Positions 24,000 to 36,900 of a DNA stretch of 64,000 nucleotides are shown one piece after another. Numbering within the stretch: position 1 is the first letter of the stretch; every line of letters begins with the position of its first letter. A program made the translations under genes and the position numbers. Source of the DNA: Lanius collurio (Eukaryota > Chordata > Aves > Passeriformes > Laniidae); NCBI GenBank assembly GCA_020086605.1, contig JACBWW010000017.1, positions 21,263,678-21,327,677 of the forward strand, written 5' to 3'. The notes below the pieces were generated by a model that searched no databases, was not told where the DNA came from, and was given only the letters and a program-made list of their open reading frames with translations.

Positions 24000-26900
24000 C
24001 ATTAAGAAAGTTATTAACATTTGCATTTTTAAAAATGTTATTTTATGGCTGATATGCTGTTTACAGCCTGGTCAAAAGGATGTGTTTCCCACTTCTAGTA
24101 GAAGTGTATGGACTGTCTGATCCCAACTGCTTACTCGTGTGTATTTGTACATAACTTTGATTGGTCTAAGAGAAAGCCTTGATGCTTGCAGAACAGATTT
24201 ATTCTGGGTCATGACTGGGAAACTGGGCTGTCACCAGTAGAGTGCAACCCAGATTTTCAAATGCTTTGGAAAGTATTTGAGGATCTGACAGTTGTGTCTG
24301 AAAATACATTAAGGAGAAGTTGTTTACAGGAAAGGATAGGCTTGGTATGCTCACTAACTACTGCACTGCTGAGGAGCTGGCTGTAATGTTCTGTACTCAG
24401 AGTTCAGATAGTAACTCATGAGATGTTAAGTGGATGATTTTCAGCAGGATGGTGGGAAATCTTGCCAGCTGCGCATATTAAGTACTACACATAGCTATTG
24501 CAGTGTGAGATATTATAGGGGATTGCTGGGACATCCTTGAAGTGATGGGTAAACTTCTCAGCAAGAGGGAAGTTGTACATGTGCTATTTCCGGTTACTGG
24601 ATAATGTGTGAATGTCTGTGAATGAAGTCCTAACTCAATTCACTGCATTCAGTTTGTTTCCAGTCATTTCAGCTGTAGTCTTAAGTGAGAACTGGATCAA
24701 ACCTCTCTCTGTAAGATTGAAGATAGCAAAAAGCATGCTGAAAGAAGTCAGTTTTAGGGTTCCTATTTTAATTTTTCAATAATTTTTAAAGACTCCCAGA
24801 AAAGTATTTTTTGAAGTCTGATTTTCCCCTTGTTCAATTTCCTACATTATGCATAAATTAGTTCTATGAGTAAGAAATCCTTTTTCTTACAGCTGTCTAA
24901 TTTGAGGAAGTCAGTAACCTAGGCCACCTTTGTAGCAAGAAAAAATAAAGCCGACGTTCATATCCTTGTTTTGAAATCTTTTTCTCTCTGTACTTTGTTC
25001 TTTCTGGCTAAAATAAGCAATACTTCAGTTTTAAAAGTGCTCAGTCCATCATTACTCGTGGACTGTCAGAGGAAACATGGGATATCTGAACTGAGAGACT
25101 ATCTGAGAGATGTGGGGCCAGGAACCAGGAGGCACGAAAGGAGGAGGAACTGATAATTCCCCTATGTGAGGACCAACATCTGAGCGCACTCTGTGATCAG
25201 GAGGGAAGTGAGGAACACCTAATGTAGGAACTGCCTGTCTCTTCTCCAGATGTAGTAAGGAAATATTAGAAAGGTAAGATGGAGCACTCCATCGAAATTT
25301 TAGACTGATTGAATGTTGCTTTATGCAGGATCTCAGTGAAACGAGCCTCCTGCTACTTTAGTCAGTTGTTGGGGCCACTGTGTTCTGTCAGACATCTCTC
25401 TTCCCAGAGTAGGCATGCATGACGTGTTAGGGAGCTCCACTGAGCCATCCCACCCATGTCCATACAGTGTAGACTGCTAGGATGGGTATCCACAGAGTGG
25501 TGCTATCAAGGCCTTTTTAGCATTCACACCACCACATAAAGGGCCCTGATTAGCTGTTGCTATTACGCTAAAGCAGCTCACAGTCATTGACTAAGAAGAG
25601 ATGGTCTTGCTGGGTTTTTTGGTATTGGGAAGGAGTAGGAAAGTGGAAGAAAAACTGGCCTTAACACCCGTATTCAAAACAAAACCAATCAAAAGATGAG
25701 ACATGGATTGTAAGTGGCTGCACACTTTATTCCTAGCAGGGCACGCAAGCCTTGTTTTTTTCTGGTCAAAACATCTTTTTTTTTTCCTTACTCCTTAGAC
25801 TTTGGATAGATGCTCTCACTATCAGGATGAACAATGTTTTATTTTTCTTTTCCATGAGTAAATGATGTATATATGTTTAGAAATTTCCTAGACTTTTTAC
25901 AAGTGTAACTCTATTGTCTACATTAGCCTAAATTCTGAAACCAGGTACTTAGCAAGGAGTCAGATATAGGCTGCTGCTTCAATCCAGACAGTAAGACCTC
26001 ATGAAACATGGGAAATGTCTCTAAGGCCCTTCAAGGTTTTGCATAAATTAAGTGTCCCATATAGCTATATAGTCTCTAGCTCTGAGCTAAACAAAATTCT
26101 TTGAAAGATTTTCACACCCCACCCTGGCCTTTTGTGTTAGCTCCCAGATCAAGGCTCTCAGCTTTCTGACCAGTTAGTCAACATCTGGAGGGAGCAATGC
26201 ACAGATACCATTTGCTGCTGCCTACAGACGTCAAGTCTGAAGATCCAAGTCAGTGAAGGCATCTCTCATTGTAGAGTGGTATCCAATATTATCAGAAGCT
26301 GAAGGTGTTTTACAAGGAAAAAGTAGTCTGAGCAAATAATCACAAAAAAAATGAATCTAAAATGGTTTGACTACCTCTTTAAAATGATTATAGGAGAGGA
26401 CCCTGGCACAGCTGACCTTCCTCTTTGTGATAATTCAGGAATGGTCCCAGGGATATTGTAAGGGTTGGCATCCATACAGGCCAATGCCCACACCTTGAGT
26501 TTTGATTGAGTTTTGGCACCTATATGCATTTCTGAGTGGAGATTGGGAGAGGGTTGATTTGGGGAGGAGGGGGAGGGTGTCTGAATGGAAGACCTTGTGC
26601 CTTATTCTTTAGGAAACTAATTTTTCAGTCAGCTGCACAGAAACTTCTCATTTGTCGCAGGGGATAGGAGAGGTCTGCGCAGCTGTGAGGAGACAACAGT
26701 AGGCATGGCTGGAGTAAGGGCTGGACTTGGAAGGCACTGAAGGCATGTTTTTGTGTGAACCCCCGTGTCAAGGGCTTTACAGATTGGAATGGGGTTGCAC
26801 TGAGTGTGAAAGGCTCGTAGGTCTCAGGTGGGCACTAAATCCTCAGTCCCAGCTCTTGCTGCCCGTGGGCAGTGTTCAGCACTGTGTTCAGAGCCACTAT

Positions 26901-28952
26901 CCTATGCTTTGTATTAGGATGGATACTGGTGTTAGGGTAAGAGTTACGGTTAGGGAAAGGAGGAGTGAACAGAAAATTGAAAGAAGCTAGATACAAATAT
27001 GTCCTGTGGGATCTGCTTGGACATGGGCAGGTCTGGTGTTGGCAGTGCACTTAGACAACCTTTTCATCAATGTACTCAGGTCATGTATTTTCTTGTGGGC
27101 TTTAGTCACTTCGCTATTTTTACTTCAAGGATTATTTCAGATTTATGTTTAGGAACAGAAAGAAACAGAGTTGTTTTATACTGCATATATAATTTGGAGT
27201 TCAAATGAGGTTTGATATCCATACAGGGTAATGGTTTGTTACTGATATCTATGAAAACTTTTGTCCCAAAGTGAAGAGTATGATTTTTGAGGATGTCAAT
27301 CTTCCATAAGTATAAACTCACATGACTTCTTTTCCTTGGAAAAATACTGATGAGAGCTGACCCTAGTTTTGCAAGAAACTTAAGTACAATTCTGCACTAA
27401 AGATACAAAGTGTGTAGGACAATGAACAAGATAGTATATTAATATATTATTGTCCTCTGCTTTCCAAGTAAACAGGTTGCAGCATTTGAACTAACTAGAC
27501 ATAATTAGAGCCTGGGTTATGTCTCCTACATGACATAAACCCAAAGATATTAGCTCTCATAAACAGGAATTTGTTAGTTTAAGGAAGATATGAAAGAGAT
27601 ATAAACATAGCTAAGACAACTTAGTTTCTGTCAGAACCATAGCAGTTGTAGTTATGGTACATTAGAAAGAGCCTGTTTATGAAAACTAGGCAGCAGTGCA
27701 ACAGTATGGCATTCCTCTTCACTCTGGCAGGCAGTGCTTAAATATCATCTTGCAACTTAACACAATAAAATGAGAAATATTTACTATTCCATAGACCTTT
27801 TCTCCTCCATATGGCTGAATTCCTTGAAGACACATTATTTTTCTCATTTGTGTAGTGTCAACATTTCCATAACACATAATTTTTTTCCCACTGTGGAAAA
27901 AAGCAATTGCTCATTCAAGGACATTTGTCTGAGAGCTTGGCATGCCTAAACGTGACCAAATATCCACATGCAGCTGGGTTTGTATTCTGGTTCTGAGCAG
28001 AAGTGGTAAGGGAAAACATGATATAGGTGTTCAGAAATAGACTGGGTATTTAAGATTCTAAACAAGTTGTCAGATCTAATCTAGGCCTCTGGTAGGGCTA
28101 AACCTATTTTCTCATTTAACACAGACATTTTGTAATATTCTGGAGGGAAATGCTATAAAGTTGAAAATTAAATGTTCATAAGAATTAAAAATAATTCTTC
28201 TGATATTATTCTACACGTTCAAGTTTTCTATCTAAAATTAAATAAAGGGAATGATTTTAGAACTGACAAATGCCTTTTATGTGCCCAAGTTTCTCTGAAT
28301 CCAGCTCAAAACATCTTAAATGGACAAATAATTGTTCTTTCAGAAAGTTGACTTCCAGACTGGCACTGAGCAGACAGACACCACTGTATCCCCAGTCCTT
28401 GGCATAGTGAAAGTATCTGCTAGGGAAGCTGTTGCAAAACAGAAAGGGTCATTCTTCCTGGCCCTGAAAATGTAAGTTTCTGCTAAGTGCTTTCAACTAG
28501 GGTTTCTCCTGAAATGGGGAAAAATTTGCTGTTCACTGTGAAAACATAATTTATGTAGCTGTTAGAATAAGTGTGTGTTTTGGCCAAGGTAAATAATCAG
28601 AGAAAAAACTTTCTAAGTTAATTATATTCTAATAAATCACAAAAAAAGAAAGCAAATTTTTTTAAAACCAGAGTTATTTTGTCTAGAAAGCAAAAGGTTT
28701 TGAAATGGACAGTAGACATTATCGAATTCAATGAATTTTTGCTATGTTCTTTGAGACATTGCACCCCAGCAGATTTCTGTGGCAATGCAGGATGTCATGA
28801 CAGCTAACCCAGCCTAGGTTAGATTTGCCTGTGTGGCACTGTCTGAGCTCAAGGATGTTGACTGCTGAGATTCTGAAATGTTTTCTTCTTGTAATGCTGA
28901 TCCTTTCTTCACTGCAAAGTCATACTTAAGACTCTTATTAATCCTGTTTATT

Positions 28953-28965
28953 TATATATATATAT
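28953..28965. repeat. (TA)n microsatellite
   Basis: A short alternating TA run in AT-rich intergenic DNA. Confidence 0.85.
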
Positions 28966-29559
28966 TTTCCCCCAGTGTTTATAGTCAGTCCTTTGAATGT
29001 ATTTGGTGTTAGCGAAAGAATTAGTTAGGTGTGTTACTTTGAATCATAACTGAAGATTCTGAGCAAAAATAACAATTTTCCAAGAAAAGTCTTCAGGCTA
29101 CTTTAAAGGTACCTTGCATTCCTACAGTATATAAATGTCACCAAATAAACAAAAAACACCCTGTCACAGTATTATTATATATTACCAACAGACAGTTCTA
29201 CGGGTATAGTAAATCTGTAAGTACTTTGGAGGGTACTTTAGTGAAAATTCCAGAAAAAAATTATCTTTCTTTTTCCTGACCATTTTCCCCCCTGTTTTCT
29301 GTATTATTTGCAGACTATCTCATGTTTCTGATGGTGGCAGTGATGGCTAAAAATAAAACAGGAATCTTATCTACAGCACACATAATAAAACATAGTAGAA
29401 AGGGTCCAGTCCCAAGTCCAGTCCCTACACACAAAGAGATCTTCAAATGACATGGCAAAAGGAATCTTGTGTAGTTCTGTGGATCCTGCACAAAGGACTG
29501 CCAAAGCCATGGAAGTCAGCTCATATCAACAGAGTAAAACATATTGCATAACAAGTTCA

Positions 29560-30978
29560 ATATACAGCACAGATTTAGATAGTATTACCTGCAGGCTATC
29601 AATAACAACACTGTAGGACATAACAAGCCAGGAGGTTCCTGGAGGACATTTATGATAATGTCTTCCTCCAGGCCTCCAAGTGATAGAAAAGCCAATGAGA
29701 AGTGCACTGCTGGACCACATCCCCACCAAGCAGAGGCTTGTTGGGGATGTGAAGATCAAAGACAGCCTTGTGTACAAGTCAGCTTGCAGTGACCATGAGA
29801 TGGTGGAATTCAGGTCCTGAGGGCAGGGAAGGTGGAAAAACAAGGTCAGAACCCTGGATGTCAGGAAAGCAGACTTTGTCCTCTTCAAAGATTTTGAAAA
29901 TATGCTATGGGACAAGGCCCTGGAAGAAAGGTGGGGCTGAGAAAGATGATTAATATTAAAAGATTACCTCCTACAAACTCAAGATTGTTCCATCCCAATG
30001 AATAAGAACTCAGACAAAAAGTTTCAGGACGGCAACATGGATAAACAAGTTGCTCCTGGCCATACTCAAACACAAAAAGGATGCAAGGATGGATAACCTG
30101 TCAGGAATACAGAATCATTGTCTGAACATTTAGAGATGAAGCTTGGAAAGCTAAAACCCAACTGGATTTGAATCTGACCAGGGGTGATGGAGACAACAAG
30201 AAGGGCTTCTGTAATTACATAGGTGACAAAAGGAAGACTAAGGAAAATGTGGGCACTTTGCTCAATGAGATGGGGCATCTGGCTACACAGGGCATGGAAA
30301 AGGTTGAGGTACTGAATGTTGTCTTTGCTTCCATCTTTACTAGCAACACCAGGCTTCAGGAGTCCCAGGTCCCAAAGACCAGGAGGAAAGACTGGATCAA
30401 GGAACATGTACCCTTGGTGAAAGAGGATCAGATCAGGGAATACTTAAGCAAACTGGACATACATGAATCCATGGGCCCTGACAGGATGCTGAGGGAGCTG
30501 GTAGATGGCATTGTGAGGCCACTTTCATTAATCAGATTGTTCCTGATGACTGGGAGAAGTACCTGAAGACTGGAGGAAGGTAAATGTCACTTTTATCATT
30601 CAGAAGGGCAAGAAGGAAGATCCAGGGAATGACAGGTTGGTCATTCTCACCCTGATCCCTGGGAGGGTGATGGAACAGCTAATCCTGGAAACCAATCCCA
30701 GGCACATGAACAATCAAAAATACTCCCATCGGGAGTAGTCAGCATGGCTTGACTAAGGGGAAGGGCTTGACCAACTTGAGAAACTTGTATGATGAAGTGA
30801 CTGGCCTGGTAGACGAAGGGAGAGCAGTGAATACTGTTTACCTGGACTTCAGTAAGGTCTTTGGCACTGGCTCCCATAAGATCCTTATAAACAAGCTGTT
30901 GATACATGAGCTGGATGAGCAGTGAGGTGGCTTGAAATCCTGCTGAATGGCCAAGCCCAGGGGATAGTGATCAGAGGC
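29560..30978 (+). mobile_element. CR1 LINE fragment, sense on plus strand, decayed ORF2
   Basis: Translated in pieces, this stretch follows the CR1 ORF2 polyprotein from the end of the endonuclease into the reverse transcriptase. It carries GDNKKGFCNYIGDKRKTKEN near 30190, SMGPDRMLREL near 30470, KKEDPGNDR near 30615 and [20 protein letters not shown] near 30840. Frameshifts and in-frame stops (for example after HELDEQ near 30920) show it is long dead. It stops inside the reverse transcriptase, without the CR1 3' end, where the next CR1 piece begins in opposite orientation. Confidence 0.85.
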
Positions 30979-30979
30979 A

Positions 30980-31695
30980 TGATATCTTTGCTGGACTTTC
31001 TTCAGTATGTCCATGTCTGTCTTCTACTGGGACCTCAGAACTGGACATAGTACTCCAGGTGTGGCCTCAGCACTGCTGAGTAGAGTGGAAGGATCACTTC
31101 CCTTGATCTGATGGCAACACTCCTCCCAACACAGCACAGAATCCCTTCAGCCTTCCTTGCTACACAGCCACATCGCTGGCTTATGTTCAATTTTGCATCT
31201 ACCAGGACCCCAGATCTTCTGCAAAGATGCTTTCCAGCTGAGTGGCCCCCAGCAAATACTGGTGGATGGGGCTGTTCCTCCCCAGATTCAGGACTTGCAC
31301 TTTCACTTACTGAGTTTCATAAGGTTCCTGCTCACCTATTCCTGTCGTGGTCCCCCTGGATGGCAGCTTGACCCTCTGGTAATTCAGCCACTCCACCCAG
31401 CTCCCAGATTTGTGTCATCTGCAAACTTGCAGAGGGTATACTCTGTGCCATCATCCAGACCATTGATGAAGATGTTGAGCAGAATTAGACCCAGCCCTGA
31501 CCCACTGCTATTCCCTGGCCTATGGCTAGACTCTGTGCCTCAGATGTTCAGGCAGTTTTCAGTACCTCACTGTCTGTGTATCCAGGCCATGCTTCACTGG
31601 GTTCTCTGTGAGGTTCTTGTGAGAGACATTGTCAAAGGCCTCACAGCATTCCAGGTAGACAATATCTGCCACTCCGCCCTTGTCTTTGTACTTTC
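30980..31695 (-). mobile_element. CR1 LINE fragment, antisense to plus strand
   Basis: The minus strand reads as the later half of CR1 ORF2. It begins near 31690 with a YLECCEAFDNVSHKNL-like segment, then the region before and after the catalytic site, and ends near 30985 short of the CR1 3' tail. Plus-strand landmarks typical of reversed CR1 include TTTGTGTCATCTGCAAACTT near 31410 and ATCATCCAGACCATTGATGA near 31450. Stops and frameshifts are frequent. It directly abuts the plus-oriented CR1 fragment and shares only a short part of the same ORF2 region. Confidence 0.85.
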
Positions 31696-32599
31696 TTTAT
31701 ACTTTACCTCTAATTTCTATTAGTAACTCCCTCACTATGCCTACCAGAGCAACAGAGCTAAGTGCACCGGTACACAGAGTTTTCAAAACAGTGGTCTTCT
31801 CAGAGAGAGGACCAGTTCCACTGGGGTTTTAAAGCCTTTAACTGAGAAGCATAAGAGAGTAGACAAAACTATCCCTCAATCCTTGGGGGACACGAGCCAG
31901 AGCTGAACCTGCGATCCTGCTGCCTGGGTGGAGTAAGTTTTGTGTCTCTGACACCTAGTGGCAACGTGGCACTGTGTAGCAGTAATTGAATCTGTGATAC
32001 TAGCTTTATTACGATGCTCACACTTTTTTGAGGTGTTTTATTTTCCTTTTCTATGTATTATTCCCCTTTGTACTAATGGAAGATCAAGCATCAATCAATC
32101 AATGTCTAAATTCTTAATGGAAGTTCTGATATATAATGAGAAGCCTGAATAAATAGGAGGATCAAGAGTACTGAATAATTGTATTTTACTAGCAGAGTAT
32201 TAAACACGAGTATTTGAACAAATTCAAAATACAGAGGAGAGGTGAGTGAAGAAACAAAAGATATTTTCTTGTAATAAGTAATGACTTATTAGGCTGATTT
32301 TCCTATTTCTTCTAATTTAGACATGCGAGTTATTAAATAATAATTTAAATGGGAAAAAAATTAAAAATGAATGGTGGCTGTTCCAGTCACTCTGTTATGT
32401 CATGTATATGTTCTGCCATGAAATATACCCCTATGCTTTTATTCACCCATCGTATCTTCCTGAAAAGTTTGATGGCTAATAAAGCAATGTGTAATGAAAT
32501 GATTTTTGCAATAAGAAGTAAAGGGATGGGTTCATAGACTAAGGAAGTATTCATAATCTAAGTATACAGGAACAGAGTCTATGGTTTGTACGATGAAGA

Positions 32600-35500
32600 G
32601 CAGGATCATTAAGTGGATGAGATGTTGGCTTTTCAGGGACTGGTGTCGTGGAGCAGCTCACTCTTCTGAAAGATCCCAGCCACTTCATCTGGAGACTGAA
32701 CATCCAAGTGCTTCCCATTGACCAACTTGATTGACCCTGACTTATCTGAAGATGATTATGAAAATGTAATATTTAGACAGAGGTAGGAGAAGCACTTACA
32801 GTGGAAGACTTACAGTGAGCACCTCTGTGGGGAAAGATCAAACGTGAAAGAGGCTGCAGTTTTAGGTAGCAAAACACGGGACTGATATCAATGGCATAAA
32901 CGTAAGGATGCATTTATGAGGTTCCCAAATGCAGGCCTCTCTCTTGATGTGTCAATGGCCATGCCAAACTGATCTCATAGCTCAAGAGTTGCTTATCATG
33001 AAGGAGGGTGGTGATCTGAAATAATTGCAGATGCATGGCAGTGCTATGTAATGCAAAAGCTTCTCCTTCAACATGACACCAGATGGTGATGCTACATATC
33101 TGTTCAGTGTTAAGTTTTGCACAATGCACGTTACATGCACTCTACACAAGGGGGATTTTGGCACTGACTTCATCATTGGCTCCTGTACAAAGACATTAGC
33201 CTGGGGCTTGTCACTGGAATGTTGCATACTTACATGTCTCATGGAGCTCACTGAACCTTTTTGCACAATTTTTTTCACAGCTTATATGCGTGTTAGAGGT
33301 TTTGGGACAAGGATAGAATACTCTCAAATACTAAGAAAACCCACAAAAATCAAGATATGTAGAATTAAATAATAGAACTATCTCAGCATGCATAGAAATT
33401 CATTGAAATGAAGTTTCCTGTTACACATAGAAAAATGTTCTTCAGGTAAACAGGGAAGATAAAACCTTTATTAAAACGTAGACCATTAGCTGTCTTTATG
33501 ATAGTTCTTTAAGAAAGTATGTATATAGGATGAATTAGTGGAAAGCAGAGTATGTGTCATTCTCCAGAAAATATTTATATTTACTGGAGAGAATTGTATA
33601 TATATTGTCTAGAAACATGCATAGAACTATTTTTATTTTCATCGCAGTCATAGTGAGAAAACCATGCTGAGGTAAGGATACATTCATCTTTCTGGCATAG
33701 AGTATGTCAGAGGTAATTGTTCCTCTGGCTCAGTTTGACATTTTTCACAGATACTTACTTTTCTATTAACTCTGAGACACCTTTATAGTAGTACCACATG
33801 GATTTGTTATTTTAGGGGATGGGTTGAAAAGCAGTATGACTTTATAAATTCATCTACTCGAATTAGTGGTTGCAAACACAAAACATCATCATCCTAATGC
33901 TAATATAATAATAGTACAATAATAAACATCATACTAATAAAGTCAGCAGTGCCCTTCTAGATCTTTATGAGATCTGCTGTGTTTTCTTTTTCTGCATAAC
34001 CCTGGAACAGGATCTTATGGACCTGTAATACAATGGAGGTACAATTGCAGCACCTTTGTAAACTTTTTACTCCTAACTGCTTACAATGCTTTCAACATAA
34101 TTTCACGTAATCATAATTTTCTCTTGCTATAGTTGTATTCATAGCACATTAATAAAAGCTGCTGGTGGTGAGGAGGATTTTACATCTGTACGGTACTGCA
34201 AAGCCTGACAGTTAATTTTCAAAAACTAATTCCTGCTAATGAGTTACTACTCCTGGATGCTTTTGGAGAGGCATTAGCAGTATGTGCCAGACCTGGCAGC
34301 TGTGCTGCTGGGAAATGTTGAGAAGCAGGAAGCAGATATGGACTGCAGGCAGCTGTCAGGCAATTATGTAAAGGAAGGTATCAAAGGAAACACTGCACAG
34401 CAGGTGCAGCCCAGGGAAGAAGAGGCAACACTGGCCACTGGCACAGAAATGGGAAGGGTTGCTGAGATGTAAGCTGGTGGCACACACGGTCCCAAGGCTG
34501 CAGCAAAGCCTCTGCCTTGCCATTAGCTGTGACTGCACGGGAGCAGGCTGTGGCAAATAGTGAATCTCTCACAACATGCACTTACATGATACTTTACAAT
34601 GGATGGGTCTAGCTGATGTGTAGTTCATCTGACTAGAAGATGTCATCCACATTTAGGCTACAGGCATCTCCCAAAGCTGTGGCCTGTGTTCAGTCATGCA
34701 GCAGGTACCACGCTCCCCTGCTTATTCAGAGGGAAGCCTGGGGGCACTGAAGACTGCGGGTGGAGCTGTTCAGTGCTCCAGCATCCCTGAGCCGCTTGCC
34801 AAGGTGGCTGCAGGGCAGCTGCTGAGAGACCCCCCTCCCATGTACCATTCATAGGTCTCCTGCAGCAAAAAGACCTTGGAAGCCCATGTTCTTTCCCAAC
34901 AGTGAGACACTCTCCTTGTAAGGGGGTCCCAGAAATGCCAGCAGATCTCCAGCTTCAAGTGGAGAATTCCCACCCCTCAGCCAGTCACCCTCTTCTGCCA
35001 ATAATGCACATGTCAAGAATAAATACCTTATCTTGGGAATGGCTGGGGTAGGACAGACTCTCAGCAAGGCACAGCACTTCCTTGGGCAAATACTGCACAA
35101 GAGTCAAGACAACACTGACAGATTTGTCTGCTGATAGACAAAATTTCATGGGGAAAAAATATGATCCTCAGTTTGTGTTAAGAGGTCCTTTTTTCATGCT
35201 TTCTCCCAGACTCTTGGCACCATGCAGCCAATTAGACTGATGGCAGCTCTGCATCAGCCCTGATGGATGATGCTAAACAGCTCTGCTGTAAGCAGGTCAC
35301 ACAGTGTGCTCATGTGAAATCAGTGCCTGTCTTAGCTACTCCAAAGCATGGCTTCTCAACAGTGTCATGTGGGGCTTCTGAGATGACATAACTCTGGCAA
35401 GAACTCCCTTTTCTCCTTCACATTGGGCATCATGAACAAACAGATAGTTTGGGGATTGTCACATGCCCTGCACTGTCCTCACATGGTCTGACGAGGAATG

Positions 35501-36900
35501 TGGGTCCATGGGTTTTCTACTGTGGCACCTGACTGATGCTCCACTCTGCAGCTGCCTGCACACAGACAAATCTGGAATGTGACAGCATTGCTGCAGTGAG
35601 GGAGTAGGTTCATAGGGCAAGAAACAAGTCATTTAATACAGCTGTCTGCTCCCAGCATGACTGGCAGTAAGATATCAAAGCAGACACAAGGTGTCTACTA
35701 ATGACACTGCTATCTCTCTTCACTGAGACACCACCAAGCCAGTGCACAGTACTTCTGACCAGACTATGCCTTTTTCCTTTCTTTCTGCAGACCACTGCCA
35801 GATGTCTCACATGCTTCATGGGAAGTCTGTGGATGGGCCCTTGAGATGACTTGGCACCACAGAGTCTAAACCATTTAAACAGTCCAAGAGGTAAGAAAGA
35901 CTTAGAAACACCAACCTTGATCTCCCTTATACTCCCCTTCTCTCCCTAGTCTCCACTGTAGCTCATCACTTCCAGTGTACTTTCCAGAAAAAGAACTGTT
36001 CTTGTAACATGACCTTGATCTTATCTTCTCAATCAAGGTTTCATATTTTGGGCTCTTTTCTAAAGATGTCCAATTTGCTCCATAAAACAGAGGCCAGCAA
36101 CCATTCTACAACAAATTTGTGAGGCTCTTTGGCACTGCGGATCATTGGTGCAATTGTGTAATTCATCATGGATATATTTCCCACTATCAATTACTATCCC
36201 AGCCCTCCAAATAATGAGCTCTGTCAAGCTGATGTGCAGAAGGAAAGTCAGCACTCAAGTGAGCCCCTGCTGTGCTTGATAATCACAGCCCCCAAGGTAA
36301 GACAAATTGCCACTGCTTGGGACCATGAATTTCAGACAAATATCAGCTTTTTTTTTGGGTGGGAATACAGGCAGAGCATCTTTCCTCCTTCCCTTGTGGT
36401 ATCAACATCATCTGGGCTGTGCTAGATTGACATCTAACCTTGATATCACAGCAGCAACATCTTTGACAATTCACCATCTCTCCCTTCACCACTCAGGGAA
36501 TGATTGTGCTGTGACTGCTGTCATTTATTCACGGAGAACCACCCCTGGAGATACTTTCACCTCAGCCTCTGCAGCAGCTGCCAGACCTTTCCTCATCAAA
36601 AGGCTTAGGGGTGAGTTCCTCCACAATCCACCACAATCCAAGTAGACAAGGCAGGTGCCACAATCACTTTCAGACCCTCCCAGTTCTTTAGGCCTCTAGC
36701 TCTTGGACCCTTGCCTACATCTTGCAGAGCTGCTTGTTCTGACTCTGTCCAGACCTAAAATTCATCCTCCCAGGCCTTTACTCTCCCTAATCCCTATTTA
36801 CTCTAATTGTCACTGGCTTTATAACCATGTCGTGTACAAATTCCTAAGTGAGCCTTCTGCCTCCATCTCTTCTGCAGTCTTCACTAACTTCTAAGTTAAG
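32600..36900. other. GC-raised block with patchy open frames, origin unknown
   Basis: The composition is visibly richer in G and C than the neighbouring DNA. Several frames stay open for 60-110 codons (for example minus 32982-33278, minus 34849-35100, plus 36307-36645). No catalytic motif, zinc finger, LTR ends or target-site duplication was recognised. It may be a decayed retroelement or pseudogene, or simply unconstrained GC-richer DNA. Confidence 0.25.

Larger units (their letters stand above)
15900..29555. other. PDK4-DYNC1I1 intergenic region, left part; no gene recognised
   Basis: This stretch is AT-rich with short random open frames on both strands. None shows a known domain or a splice-consistent chain. 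A minus-strand frame at 23572-23832 reads smoothly for 86 codons but was not identified. Simple repeats are noted separately. Confidence 0.55.

Noticed and set aside
26931..26960. Telomere-like TTAGGG strings
   Set aside because: Only two imperfectly spaced copies, which is not an interstitial telomere array.
29560..31695. Inverted CR1 pair as a long hairpin RNA source
   Set aside because: The two fragments mostly cover different parts of ORF2, so little of one arm can pair with the other.
31880..31935. tRNA-like B-box resemblance on the minus strand
   Set aside because: Only a loose match to a T-loop; no A-box, no cloverleaf arms and no terminator could be found.
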